Assembly: GCA_003255065.1 (NCBI GenBank)
Contig: QAOA01005573.1
Location: 263,711 to 327,710, forward strand
Reading direction: 5' to 3'
Source of the DNA: Cercis canadensis
Taxonomy: Eukaryota > Streptophyta > Magnoliopsida > Fabales > Fabaceae
Length of the DNA: 64,000 nt
Shown here: positions 25,326 to 37,214 of the stretch, in pieces
Position numbering within the stretch: position 1 is the first letter of the stretch
Layout of the letters: every line of letters begins with the position of its first letter
Translations under genes and position numbers: made by a program
The notes under the pieces: model-generated
What the model was told of the DNA's origin: nothing
The model's input: the letters and a program-made list of their open reading frames with translations, nothing else
The model's database searches: none

Positions 25326-28300
25326 CTTGGATTTCATTGGAGTGAGAGGTCAAGTCAGGCATACTTGATACTGGCTTGATATCTGAGAGGGATATAGGTG
25401 TTAATGGTGGCGATACAACTTCTTCAGCCCTATCTGGAACTTGAGGAGTATCCAAAAGATTTGCAACACGCAGTGCCATTGCTCTCTGACTACTAGAGGG
25501 TATAGAAAAACTCCGAGGGACAATTAAAGGTGGTGTTGGAAGTGGGGTTGCTGCACTTGATAGAACTGAAGGAAATTTATTCATTGCAGAACGCTCTTGA
25601 TTTCTGAGAACTATTGGAGCAGAGTGACCAATCTGAGAAGACTTCACTGGTTTGATGGACAGATTACCGGGGGGTCTTGGGAGCTCATGAAGCTCACTTA
25701 TCCTCGGTGAAGAAACAAGGGGAGGTGAAGCACTAGGAGATGCTTTTGGAGACGAAAGCTGAGGTATTGGTAAACGAGAACGAACTCCAGAAACTACGGG
25801 TGGTAATTCAGTTGATCCAATAGAACTGATAGACATAACGGGTTTTACCGATTGTGGTTTACTTGTCAATGGACCAGAAAAAGCTTGTCTTTTAATTTTC
25901 TTAAAATCAGAAGCACTAAAGGTATCAACTTGTGGAAGTGACAGACCCTCCGCAAAAGGGCGGGGTAGCTGGGGGGAGGTGTTGTCACTGTTGCTTTCTT
26001 TGAGAACAGACTGAGGTCTGATAGTAGGTTCTGAAAATTTACTATCACCATAATCTTTCTCATTCTTCTTTTCATCCAATGGGGAAGAATGCCATAAATT
26101 ATGTGAACGTCCACTTGCAGTGGTGCGGGGGGCTGAGCCACTTGTTTTTGAAATATTTGTTTCTTTTACATTGATAGGAGTGGGAAGTACATAAGCATTA
26201 GACTTTACTGCAGATGACAGTTGAAGTTGTCTTACTTTTTCAGCTAGGTCAAACTTCTTTTCTGCAAATATTGGAGCTGAATAGCTAGTGACCCTAGGTT
26301 CTCTACTTGATACTTTTAGATCTCCTTGCTTCTTGTCTTGACTCATCTGCGCAGTGGAAAATTAATAGAACTTTCAGAAGATGTATGAAGTCAAATTTAC
26401 AGAAGCTTTATCAATTGATGACCTACTAGACAAACATGGCAATGAGTAATGTAACAGTCGCAGCTCTCCTATAACACTACAGTGCTCATCACGGAGATTT
26501 AGAAATATAATTAAATTAAATATATGATCCATGCTTTTCTAGAACAGATTTTGGGGTTTTTTTGCTTGGGTAGTTCCTTACAATTCCTCTAACTTTTTTT
26601 TTAAAAAAAAACAAATTAATACATAAAAGGTCTTTGGAATAGAACCTCTGCAGCTTCGGTGGTTGAAGCTTGGAGATACGAATGGCTTGATCCTAAACCT
26701 AATAATAAACAGCCAATTGTTATGATAAGATGAATTAGTTAGTCTGATTCTCTTTCAAATTGTTATGATAGTATGATTTTTAATGTACCTCTGGAGCAAA
26801 CTATAGATGCAAACAAAGTACAAAATGACAACAGCAACATGCTTCAGCTAGTAAATCATATGCAAGCATGTAATAATATATGAACAACCTCAACATGCAC
26901 CTAAGCATAAAATCCAAACAAATTTGAAGTCATGCCAGATCCTCACCTCGAATGAGTTCTGTGATGCAGAAACATCAATCCCCTGCTCATTTGATCTATA
27001 GTCAAAACTCAACTCACCAGATTCATTACCATCATCATCATCCAGACTATCATCATAACCAGCTCCCCCATCATCTTCTTCAAGTCCACTGAATTGGTAA
27101 TCAATATGTTGCTGTTCTGTAACTAGCCTAACATGTGGCTCAACAGCCTCAAGTGATTTAAGCCCCTTCCGAAAGAAATTCAACTTCATTTGAAAGATAC
27201 ATCAACATTCAGTGAAGGAAAAGAAGTAAGTTTAACTTCGAAACATGATAGGTTTTGTGGTTTGGGTGGGGGGAGAGGGGGGAAAGAAAACCTGAGCTGC
27301 ATGGTGACGAGCTGCTTGTGTTAGGAGACTTCGAGACTGCCCTTGCTTCAGAGATTTTAACCGAAAAACACAAAGTTTTGCTTCCTCTTCATATTCATCA
27401 TGAGCTGCTTGCAAATGCTGTGAAGTGATGCTTTCACCCTTACCACCTTTTGACCTTCCTTTTTCTTTCTGCTGTGCAATCATGTATTCATAAACACCTC
27501 TGAAGAAAATACAGCAGATTCAGTAAACATTCACATGATGTGAAGCAAAATATCTCTTGGAAAAGTACAGACCTCTTTTCATCACATTGCCGCTTCATGT
27601 CCTGCACCATGAACAAAAGAAAGTTCAGAAGTAGCAAGAAAACAAATCTACAGTAAAAATACATACCAACAAATTTTATTTTATATTTCTGATAAAACCA
27701 GCAAGCTTAATCAATTGTCAAAGTGATGACTAGACTTCTAGACAAGACAACATCTATATGCTACAAAGAAATGTCAGGGGAGGGAGGATGATGGAGTTCT
27801 CATGTCTCAGACATGGTCTAGTAGAGAAAGATTCAATTCTCCCTGGAAGCCAAGCTCAAAATTTAAGAGGAAGCAAAATTAAGACTCTTTTCCAAAGTAG
27901 TCCATTAGGTAAATAGTTCAATATCCAAATCTTTTTTTGATCTTAAAATTTTATTATTCTACATCCATTTGAATATGCAAGCCTAAGCCCACTATAATTT
28001 TTTTGTCATAAATTCCATCTGAAGCATTTACAAAGAAGATAAAAAAAAATCACAATGTACAATCCTTCTTTCATCCAGCTAGTTTTTTTTTTTTTTTTTT
28101 TTTTTNNNNNNNNNTTTTTTTTTTTTTTTTTTTGGCAATTCTGAAATTGGTATTTGAAAAAGTGTACTGTCTTCTTGACAGAAACAAAAACAATAACATG
28201 CCACCATTTGTTTAACTATTACCACAGATATTTCTTCCACTGCGTGTTAAATGTGACCTGGGCTTTTGAAAAGTAGCCTAGGCCCAGAGGATGTTTAATA

Positions 28301-30576
28301 GAAATTGTTGTGAAATTAACATCATTTATCCCAGGTAATTAAGGTTTCTTCTTTAGAAATTAAGAGAACTTATGAGTGTGTGAGAATAAGCATCAGTTAG
28401 ATTGACACATATTACCGATTAATGAATGCAATGAGCGGACAATCAACTTCCTTCAACAAAATTTCAAATACAAAAAATTGATATCGCATCTTTTAAGGTA
28501 ATGAATTTCATTCAAGGGGAAAATATGTATGTAGTTTATGGCTTTTATTCAAGTTGATTTATCGTACAAAAGGAAGAAAGATGTACTGGAAGAAAGGGCA
28601 GAAAAGATAGTGAGAAACCATAATATCTCATCTCAATATTATATCTAGATAAAAATATATGAAACCATCCAATCAGAAGCAGAGGAAGTAACCTACCAAC
28701 CGTCCAATGATACATGGCATGCATAAACTTAAATCTTGATATATTTCCTGTGTTGTTATTCTTTTATCCCACATTTCCTAGTGTAATTAATTGGCTTCAA
28801 GAGGAGAACAATAAGAAAACAAATAAATGCAATAAGCTCAATAAAGAAGCTTCTGCTGACATTAAGTGAGCAAAAATGCCAGAGAAAATAAAAATCTGAT
28901 ATAGAGTGGAAAAGTACAGAAACAAACCTCAACAGTTCGTAATTCATTGAGAAGAGACTCTGATGGGTTTGTTATTGTAAGTATTATGTGAGAACGCTGA
29001 GGCACAGAAAGTATAGGGTCAAGACAAGGTTAATGTAAATGCACAATGCTAAAACAAAAGCAAAGCATGCAAAAGCTTCCACTCTAACTAACACTCACAT
29101 AGCTATCAACAAGTTTTTGAAGTTCAAGCTGCACTCTTCCAAGCATCCCCAAAATTTTACCTGCATACAATTCATAGCAACTGTAGCACAAACTATAAAT
29201 AATTTAAAACAACTAGCACAATGGCTAAGTTACTAGAGCGGTCATGAAATGTTTACCCACTCACCACTTTCTTCATCATCATTTACTGCAGATTTCTCCA
29301 ACAGACAAGCACCCATTTCCCGCAGGGACTCTGAGAATTCTGGACATACATGCAACATGAGAAACTTCGAGAATTAGATAATTTCACAACTAATATATAT
29401 TATCAACTCTGAGTTTCATAGTAAAAAGGATGACCTAGCAGCTCTGAATTACAAAAATGAATGCAGAATATTTACCAAAAGCACTGTTTGTTGTCGCAGC
29501 AGCAGCAGAGAGCAATGTATCATAGCAGTTCCTCATCTCCTGCATATCCTGCAAAGTGGAAACTGGAACCCATAATGTCCATGGAACTAAGGAGCCAAAG
29601 AGGAGTGAAGAAAAGCAATAAATTTTTCGTAAACACTACTGGATAAGAGTAAGAAAAAGACACTACCTTTCCAATACTCATTTTTTACAAGATAACTACG
29701 AGACCCTTGATTGGGCATAAAAGTATAGAAGCAGCAGTCAGAGGAACAAATTTTCATCTGAAACGCATTAGCTACATGTTACTTTTAAAACAAACCTTTC
29801 CTCCTTATCATTTCAAGAGATGCATTGGGAGTAGACATTACCAATGTAAAATGTTACAAAAACAACGAAGTTCACCGAAAAATATGAATTCCACTTTCCC
29901 AAGCATGCTTTAAGAAAGAGTGATATGTGTAAATATATGTGACACATCATACATACTGTCTTTTTGTTCTGAAGTTAAAGATGAAAAAAATCATTGTCCA
30001 ATGCTATGAGGAAAAAGCAATCCTAAGCTTCAATCCAATTATCCAACAGCTATACTAACAAATCTTCAAAAAAAAAAAAAAAACTCACCAACAAAATTTC
30101 TTGAAAAATAAAAACATTTGGTTTGGACTAATTGTCCCAGTTCAGCAAACCTTTGCAAGACAGTCCAAGAAAGATTCTGAAATTCAAAATGACTATCTCT
30201 AAAACCCAAAATCTTTTCGAGAACATTAAAATTGTAATCGAGGAGCTTAAATTGGCAACTCTCAAATCAAAATAAACACACACANAAAAAAAAAAAAAAA
30301 AAAAAAAAAAAAGCTGGTAAAGAAGCCACTGAGGCACTTTTGAACAAGTGTCTTTATTTATCTGGCCACATTTCCCGAAGATTGTTCTAGTTACAGAGGT
30401 CCTTGGCCTATCAACTCCGCGACACTATCAAGCCAAAAGAGGAAACAAGTTGCGCAAAGTACCTTAGCAGCCTGATCAAGCTCATCCAAGTTCAGCAAGG
30501 GTTGAAAGTCCCTCTTCTCCTTCCCAACGTTCTTGTGAAGTGCAATTTTCCTCAGCTTGCTCAGCGAGGACTTCAT
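25326..30576 (-). CDS. BAR-domain-type protein of the At2g33490 / hydroxyproline-rich family (3' end unresolved)
   Basis: Exons in transcript order: 30576-30463, 29548-29476, 29339-29265, 29160-29099, 28996-28928, 27601-27573, 27499-27292, 27183-26947 and 26346-25326, all phase-consistent; at least 629 residues. The start MKSSLSKLRKIALHK is typical of the family. Residues 1 to about 240 are mostly helical and fit the AH/BAR fold used for curved-membrane binding. An acidic linker, GYDDSLDDDDGNESGEL, follows near residue 250. The long final exon is Ser/Pro-rich and basic, with LPTPINV, LPRPPGN and SPPLTPISL motifs, and looks disordered. A 47-nt candidate exon at 26646-26692 (its STTEAAE looks family-like) fits only if the preceding exon runs to 26901. 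Reading through the 25326 donor gives only an intron-like hydrophobic tail. The cellular role is not established. Confidence 0.85.
28083..28133. repeat. Poly-T tract with nine N bases
   Basis: A run of T is interrupted by N at 28106-28114 inside an intron of the BAR-type gene. The homopolymer length is unknown. Similar homopolymer N sites are 30285 (poly-A), 54332 (poly-T), 54954 (poly-A) and 55898 (poly-G). Confidence 0.9.
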
Positions 30577-31060
30577 TTCCCGGAAACCCTAAGGTAATGA
30601 CCCAGCCACGATGCAGAGGGGGCGGCAAAACGTAGGAGAAGGAACAAAATCGGAGTCTCTTCCTTTCCTTGGCAATTCACAGCCCGAGAAAATCACAGAG
30701 AATCTCAGCTCCAAATCCCGGACAAGAGAGCGTGGAATTCAATTCCATAATTCCATTTCCAACGACATTGAAGAGGAAGCTTGCTCATTTGGGTCAAAAC
30801 GACTCGAAAACAGATCAGAGAGAGAGAGCGAGAGATGCGAAATGCGAAAACGGGGAGAATGACGAAATTATACAAATGCCGGATTTGGAAATGGCATCAC
30901 CCTGACGTCATCATTCTCCCACACACTGGCCATGGCCAGTTTCGTAACTTCTCAAAGTTAGTTCCATCCAACGGCGTACCAGGTGACACGGGGGATGTCA
31001 AAGGGGGCGAGTCTGGGAAATTACAGGTCAGAGAGTATGACCGTATGAGATTGTTTAAGC
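30577..31060 (-). promoter_or_regulatory. Leader and probable promoter of the BAR-type gene
   Basis: Upstream of the ATG at 30574-30576 the sequence is markedly more GC-rich than its surroundings. It includes an AGAGAGAG/CTCTCTCT stretch near 30819, common in plant 5' UTRs and core promoters. I cannot set the transcription start. Short plus-strand frames here are not supported as genes. Confidence 0.45.
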
Positions 31061-31865
31061 TTTAAAGGAAGACCATAGTCTATAGTACATAATACACTAT
31101 TGGTAGGTCAGAGATACTTAGTGGTCCCCACTTTGAACAAGAGGAACGTTACGCGCTGGCGTAGGAAGCCATGGGAACTCGCTACCTTCATGCGGAGTTT
31201 TATGAGTAGATGGTACGAAACATGTTTGAGATCAGTCTGACGTGCCAGTTCGGCATTGGCCAAGCGGATTGACACGTCAACTTTAGGTATCGTCAGGTTT
31301 CGACTGTACCAATGAAAGAGTCAAAGGTCAGATTTATCAGACAAGGAAAGAAGCGGTTCTAGAACGAAAGTTGTACCTTACATTGACTGCCAGTGGATAC
31401 CCACCTCATGTGTAACCTTTTACACTTTTGCCCTCTCCTTTTTTATTTTCCCCCTCAAACAAAACAAAACAAAAAATAGAAATAAAATGTCTTCCTCCTT
31501 TATTTTGGCCAATGGAAAACAAACAAATATCTATTTCTTCCATTCCATGAATTGAATCTTAGGAGACACTCTCCAAAATTAAATTAACATGGTCAAATTC
31601 AAACAAGACATTATTTATTTCAGTGCTAGCAAATGATTGAATATTAACCTGCATATACTTACAAATTTAAAAAAAAAAATTAATTTTTTTGAAAACTTAC
31701 AAAAAAGAACGATTGGTGACTAATGAAAAGAAAAACAACAAATAAACGAGACAATGGAGATGATGGGAGATAAAGTAGTAAATCTAGTTACTCAAAATAT
31801 TAATTTATATTTAATCAAATTCTGATTAAAAAATAGTTTTTGAATGTTTATCAAATTTCAATTTT

Positions 31866-32010
31866 CTCAAAGTCACCACTATAAATGCAATATACTAGTC
31901 AAAGTCACCACTATAAATATCAATTAAATTGAAATTATTTTATATCTTTTTTAATTAATTTTAAGTAAGAAACATCAAAGTCACCACTATAAAATGCAAT
32001 ATACTAGTGA
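31866..32010. repeat. Three direct copies of a CAAAGTCACCACTATAAA motif
   Basis: CAAAGTCACCACTATAAA occurs three times between about 31868 and 31994. The first and third copies continue into TGCAATATACTAGT. The middle one diverges into an AT-rich stretch. The spacing is irregular (about 30 and 80 bp), so this is local duplication rather than a clean tandem array. Confidence 0.75.
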
Positions 32011-32040
32011 GAAGTATAATAATGTGACATAGATATATTT

Positions 32041-32081
32041 TGAATTTGATGGTGCTTGAANTGAATTTGAGGGTGCTTGAA
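32041..32081. repeat. 20-bp duplicate around the N at 32061
   Basis: TGAATTTGATGGTGCTTGAA is followed by N and then TGAATTTGAGGGTGCTTGAA, one base different. This fits the unmerged contig-end pattern seen elsewhere in the window. Confidence 0.75.
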
Positions 32082-33811
32082 TTGAATGTATCAATTACTT
32101 CCACAAATAGAATTTTCGCTTTGCTTTTTCTTCAAGGCATTTTGCATATTAGTTTTACACGTTTTCTATACTAATTTTATATTGAGGATATTATACATCA
32201 TACATATAGATAGGCAATTCATCACGTAGAGGAAAATATATAAAATATATATATATATATATATATATAGCAATATATACATTCATCAGTCAAATGAATT
32301 TACTTGCGAAAGCAGGGAATACCAGATATTGCATGTCGTACTAAAACTCTGAATTCTTCGAAAGCATAACAGCAAATTAATTTCTTAAGGAGGGTACTTG
32401 AGAGAATTTATATTCTGCAATGGGAGCCAATACTAACTGAAAAGTAGGCAAAGAGTGCAATAATTGGTCCTTCCAAACAAGATTTCGCTTGAAAACTTGA
32501 AAGTGCAATTGAGTAATACTTGTTGCAATTTTTGTCCCCTAATAAAATTGAGATTTGTATCCTTTACTGAGAAAAAGCCTTTGGGAAAGCATCTATTCTA
32601 TAGGTTTTCTAGGAGAAACAAAAAAAGGGAAGATAGTGAAAATTTGAAGACACGCATCATGCGTGAAGCATGATATGAATAGCTAGCTAGCTTTTCCTTT
32701 AAACTAACATGAGCGTTTCCAACAAGATTGGGGACAGAAAAAGAAAGGATGAAGTTATTGCAAGTTTGAAGTTTGAATAATCTTTTGATGGGTCAAAAAG
32801 ACGTGTTGCTTGATGTTGAAGGAAGGTGGATGAGGACAGTGATGAAATCAAAGAGCAGCCATTTTCAAAGGACGCCTTTTCAAGCATACCCAAACTGTTT
32901 ACACTCTCTAAGCTAAGACACACCACGCAAGTTTGCTTTCTTTCTTTTCTTCTTAATTTCTACTAGTGGGAAACAAACAAAGTCTTCTGTTGCACTATTT
33001 CGTTATCAACGAATACAGTCATCATCAACTGCCATTTTCTTTTTCTCCTTTTATCTTTTGTCTTTAATATCAATTTCCATGTAGACTACATGCTAATGCA
33101 AGAATATTTTCTTAGTGACCAACTTTCTTCCAATATTAGACGGAAAATAGGAGGCACATTTTTTTGCTTAAATTTGCTAGTAGCTCGAGGCAGATTGCAT
33201 TTAGAACCAACATGATCTGTTTCTTTTCAATTCATGTGGTTGCGTTTTCTTTATTTTTGGATCAATACAGAGGACATTCATATCTTGCAGAGCAATTGAG
33301 GTGTTGAAACCATTGGAAACTGGTAAATTACTTCTCATGCACATTAAGGAGCTATCTACTCAATTATTGATATGAAATTTGGAGCTTCAAGCTAAATTTT
33401 AACACATGAGACAACAATAAATTATGAATTAAGATTTACGTTCACAAAATAAAGGGTATGAGCTTTCTTAGTCTAATAATTATTTTTTTTCTCAAAAAGA
33501 AAGAAAAAAAGACAGCTTATGCACATAATATGAATAGGGGATAGTGGGATAATGTAAAGCAGTCACAAATTATATGTCAGAGGGGAGCAGAGGAGAATTC
33601 TAGTAAGCAATATATTCACATTACATTTGATCTTGTATATATACTTTTACAAATTATATTTTTTCTTCTATACCTAACCAATATGAAATATTCATGGCCA
33701 AAAAACAAGAGATAATATGAAATATTAGAGGAAGGACCTCAAGGGGAAAATGATATATTTCTTCAAGGAGAGACCATTCACATGGTAGTTAAAAAGGAAG
33801 GGTCATCTTTC

Positions 33812-34903
33812 TTATGCAGCTTTTCCGACTATTTTGTTAAGAGAACCTTCAGCATAGGATGCATGGCTAGCGCTGTAGCAAGAGAAGTTCAGCAAATTTT
33901 TCTTCCCTCCTGATCTTCCTTTGTTAATAGCATTCCTAAATCCTCGTCCTATTCTCTCTTTCTTCTGAGGTTCCTGGCAAAAGTTATCAAAAAACACAGA
34001 ATTTTAACCCAAACAGGGCATAAGAAAAACAGAACATAACGCTTATCACATTATGTACTTTCATTTCTCCTCCGCAAGCATATATAATTTGCAGGGTTCA
34101 CAACAAAGCAAACAATCTAGGGAATTGAATTCTCATGGAATACCTTGTTGGAATTACTACCTTCCTTCTTTTGTGGCTTATTCATCGTCTTCGTTGAATC
34201 ATCATCTCCTGCATAAAGAAATCATCCATAAAATCCAGCAGAATATAACATAACAGGAACAAGAAATTTTTTAACCAACTTGCAAATTAAGCAAGAAAAA
34301 TCAAAGTTGGAGATAAACAGAAGGAACGGACAAGAAAAAATCACCCTCATTCTTGGTGCTTTCTCCAGAATCGTCATTGAAATATTCGCTAAAACTTGGA
34401 TCTCCTCTGACTTTTTTCTTCCTAGGACTTGGAACCTTAGGTTTGAGGTCAACGCAATAGTCCCTAAAACTAGGCGACCCGCCTTTAAAGATATAATCTT
34501 CCCTATCACCAGTCTCTTCTTCCTCTGTTTCTTCATTGTTTTGATGATCCTCATTGCCACCTTTGACCCCAACCTCCTCCTTTCCTCCATTGTTAATGAC
34601 TTTCTCTGCTTCCTGCTTTTCCAGAACCTCTTTCTCTTTGATTTTCTCCTCCTGCTTTCCCTTCATTTCTTGTTCACCCGGTGGCTTCATAACCACGACA
34701 ACGTCCTTATTCCCTTGAGAGGAAACACTTTTTCTGCTCTGTTTCGCCAGAGAATCGAAACTCTCTTCGCTGCCGTCGAGGAGCTTCTTGGTGGCGAGGT
34801 TGTTGTCTCCGACAGGACGGACAATCTTGTACCGACGAAGCAGGCTGGAAGGCCGATTGGTGGTTGCATCTTCTGGGTCCAACGTTGACATGCCGCAACC
34901 CAT
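33812..34903 (-). CDS. Unnamed acidic protein with MGCG N-myristoylation start
   Basis: Three exons (34903-34345, 34208-34144 and 33973-33812) give 261 residues with closing phase. I chose the ATG at 34901-34903 because MGCGMSTLD provides Gly2 for myristoylation and Cys3 for possible palmitoylation, suggesting plasma-membrane attachment. The upstream in-frame Met gives a long unlikely hydrophobic leader. The middle is highly charged (Glu/Lys-rich, residues about 75-135) and probably disordered or coiled coil. Two similar short motifs, GSPSFRDYC and GDPSFSEYF, follow. The last exon is basic, with GRGFRNAINKGRSGGKK, and ends in SLNKIVGKAA. I recognise no domain and cannot assign a function. It is clearly spliced and has an exon structure like its neighbours, so I believe it is a gene. 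Confidence 0.8.
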
Positions 34904-36601
34904 GATGGAGGAGGAGGAGAATGGAAGAAGGAAGAGATTGTAAGGAAGAGAAAGGGAAATGGAGCATTCAGCAGAGAAAAGAAACCAAAATAAAAATAAA
35001 AAAATGTTATTTGGAAATGGTTGGAAAAGGGGATGAAGAAGAAACGGAAAATCGTTTGCGGAGAAAGAAAATGAGGGATGCAACGAAGGTTACGGGGTTG
35101 GGTTGATAACAGGAGCTGGCAAATAGGAATGAGTTACTGCGCTTACAACAATATCTGAGTTTGATGTTCGTTATAATTAAACCGTTGAGGAGCTTCCCCT
35201 GTTTTGCTGGCTTTTTCCTACATTACCATTCATTTTCCTTATAATTCTCTTTCCTACGGATTTTAGTTTTCATTGTCTCTTCCAATCAAACAAAGATGAC
35301 AGAACTGAGGAAGAGGAAAGAGAAGAAGTAAATAGAAAGGCAAAATCATCTATTGAATATTTTTTAAGAAAGTTCTATTTGCTTTTTCTGTTTCCTTTTA
35401 GTTTTACCGCAGCTTAGAGAAGCACACAAATTTATGCTATGCGTGTCAAGTGTAAGGCTAATACTTGATCGAAATGAAAAGGAAAAGCAGAGGTATAAAA
35501 TGGAATGGAAATTCACTTTTGTTTGGGAGAAAATAAATTCAGAATCATTAAATAAGATAAAGACTTAACCAAAAGATAGGTAATTATCACTTAAGAGAAG
35601 TATAAAATAAAGATAATAAGCTTGTATTCACCTTAGCCCATTAAACCAGACTATACATTCGCCTAAGGACTCAACATGGTTATAGGGTGAAAGAAAGTGG
35701 TCAATCACATATTTTGCTTAGTTTTTGTTTCTATTCTGCTATTTATCAAATAGATTTGTATTCCATGAATTTTTCTTGCTTATCATAACTTTCTCCTATT
35801 TTTTTTCTAACAATAAAATTTAGTAATTTTGTATTAGATACCCTGTTATGAATATCTCATGTTGAAATTTAAAGAGTAAATAAATTTATGAAAACTAATT
35901 GGCTTATAGTATAGTAGTACTAAGATTGCCTTTAAGATTTATGAGTTTCGTATTTGAATCTAAAGTTATAGTCAAAATATATAAAAAAAAAAATGAGAAA
36001 AAAAATAACCTAAACAAAAACTCTAATGAATACTCAAAAAAAAAATTCTCATACATTTTTTTTTCTATTGTGACATGTATTTTGCTTCTTTGAAAAATTA
36101 AATAAATAAAATGTAAAAATGGTTTAATGTTTCTCAATTGAACTAAAATTACATAAACATCTTTTCCATTTTCAAAAATTAATAAAAATAGTGACCATAG
36201 ATAAAATTTTGATCAAATATAAAATAACTTACTTAAACATCATAGTTATTCATAATTTTTTTTTTATCAAATATAAAATAAGTTACTTAAATATCATAGT
36301 TATGCATACATTTTTTTTTAGTAGTCTACGACTTTGGGTTCAAACATAAAATCAATAAGTCCTCACCACTACTCGATCACATGCCCGTAGTAGTTATTCA
36401 TAATTTAATATATAACTATATAAAAACTTTACCACCCAATACTATGTTGGAAAAAGAAAACATAAATCATTAAATAATAAATAAATAAATTTCTTTTGGA
36501 CATGTAAAAAAGACAGAAATGTTACCCAAAAGAGAGAAAAAAATTGCTTGGGTATATTCAAGCTTGTCATTTTTTGGCGTATGGTTCATGTTGAATTACG
36601 A
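34904..36601. other. Leader and upstream region of the MGCG gene, then intergenic
   Basis: The first 200 bp are probably 5' UTR. The rest is AT-rich with no coding signal. Two 50-bp imperfect tandem copies (ATCAAATATAAAATAA then TTACTTAAA and ATCATAGTTAT) start at about 36212 and 36266. Confidence 0.5.
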
Positions 36602-37214
36602 CTACACATAGAGCTAGGAAAACATGCTGACCTGGCCCATTTTGGTATGGCCCAATTAAGTTATTTTTATTCGAGCCAGTATATTGTCAGCTTAGTCTAG
36701 CTCTCTACGAGTTACGAACTAAAACGGGCTAGTTCATCTTTTTTTTTTTTGAATTTTTAAACTATTTTTATTTGTAATTAANTTAAAAAAATTTTTAAAC
36801 TATTTTTATTTGTAATTAAACTAAAAATTAATAAGGGTTTAAACTTTTTTCTTCATTTATTTTAGTTATTTTAAACTAATTTATTAATAAATCTAATTGA
36901 ACAAATAAGATATACATAAAATAATAAATAAAATTAAAATAAATAATTAAATATATATAAAAAATACATATAAGTGTAATTTAAAATAAAAATACATTAG
37001 TGATTAAATAAATTATAATAATATATACTTTCAAATAACACTTATTAATATAATTTAGTAACCTGATCTAATCTAACCTAAAAGAAAAAAAATAAGTCAT
37101 ACCAAATTAACTCTGTTCTATTCGGCCAGCATTTCTATGCTCAGTTTTTCATTTTTACAGGCTAAAACGGGCCAGGCATCGGACCTAACCCATTTTCCCA
37201 GGTCTAACTACACA
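36602..37214. mobile_element. Non-autonomous hAT element with 8-bp target duplication ACTACACA
   Basis: The element is 36610-37206. Its left end is TAGAGCTAGGAAAA. The reverse complement of the right end is TAGACCTGGGAAAA, 12 of 14 bases alike. ACTACACA lies directly outside both ends (36602-36609 and 37207-37214). An 8-bp duplication with TAG-type ends fits the hAT superfamily. Subterminal parts contain GGCCC and GGGCCAGG blocks; the middle is AT-rich with no transposase. An N at 36782 lies inside, flanked by a duplicated TTTTTAAACTATTTTTATTT, so the true length is probably shorter. Confidence 0.85.

Larger units (their letters stand above)
31061..33811. other. Intergenic, no supported gene
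   Basis: It contains three copies of a short direct repeat (31866-32010), a 20-bp duplicate around the N at 32061 and an AT microsatellite at about 32247-32268. A 75-residue minus-strand frame at 32699-32926 begins MVCLSLESVNSLGMLEK. It has no recognised family and no extending exon, so I do not call it. Confidence 0.55.

Noticed and set aside
32699..32926. A 75-residue minus-strand frame as a possible small gene
   Set aside because: No family, no extending exons and no clear leader; composition alone does not separate it from chance.
34280..34888. A 202-residue open frame on the plus strand
   Set aside because: It is antisense to exon 1 of the MGCG gene, whose minus-strand frame has proper splice sites and phases. 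The plus-strand protein is hydrophobic and Phe/Leu-rich, as expected from the complement of Glu/Lys codons.
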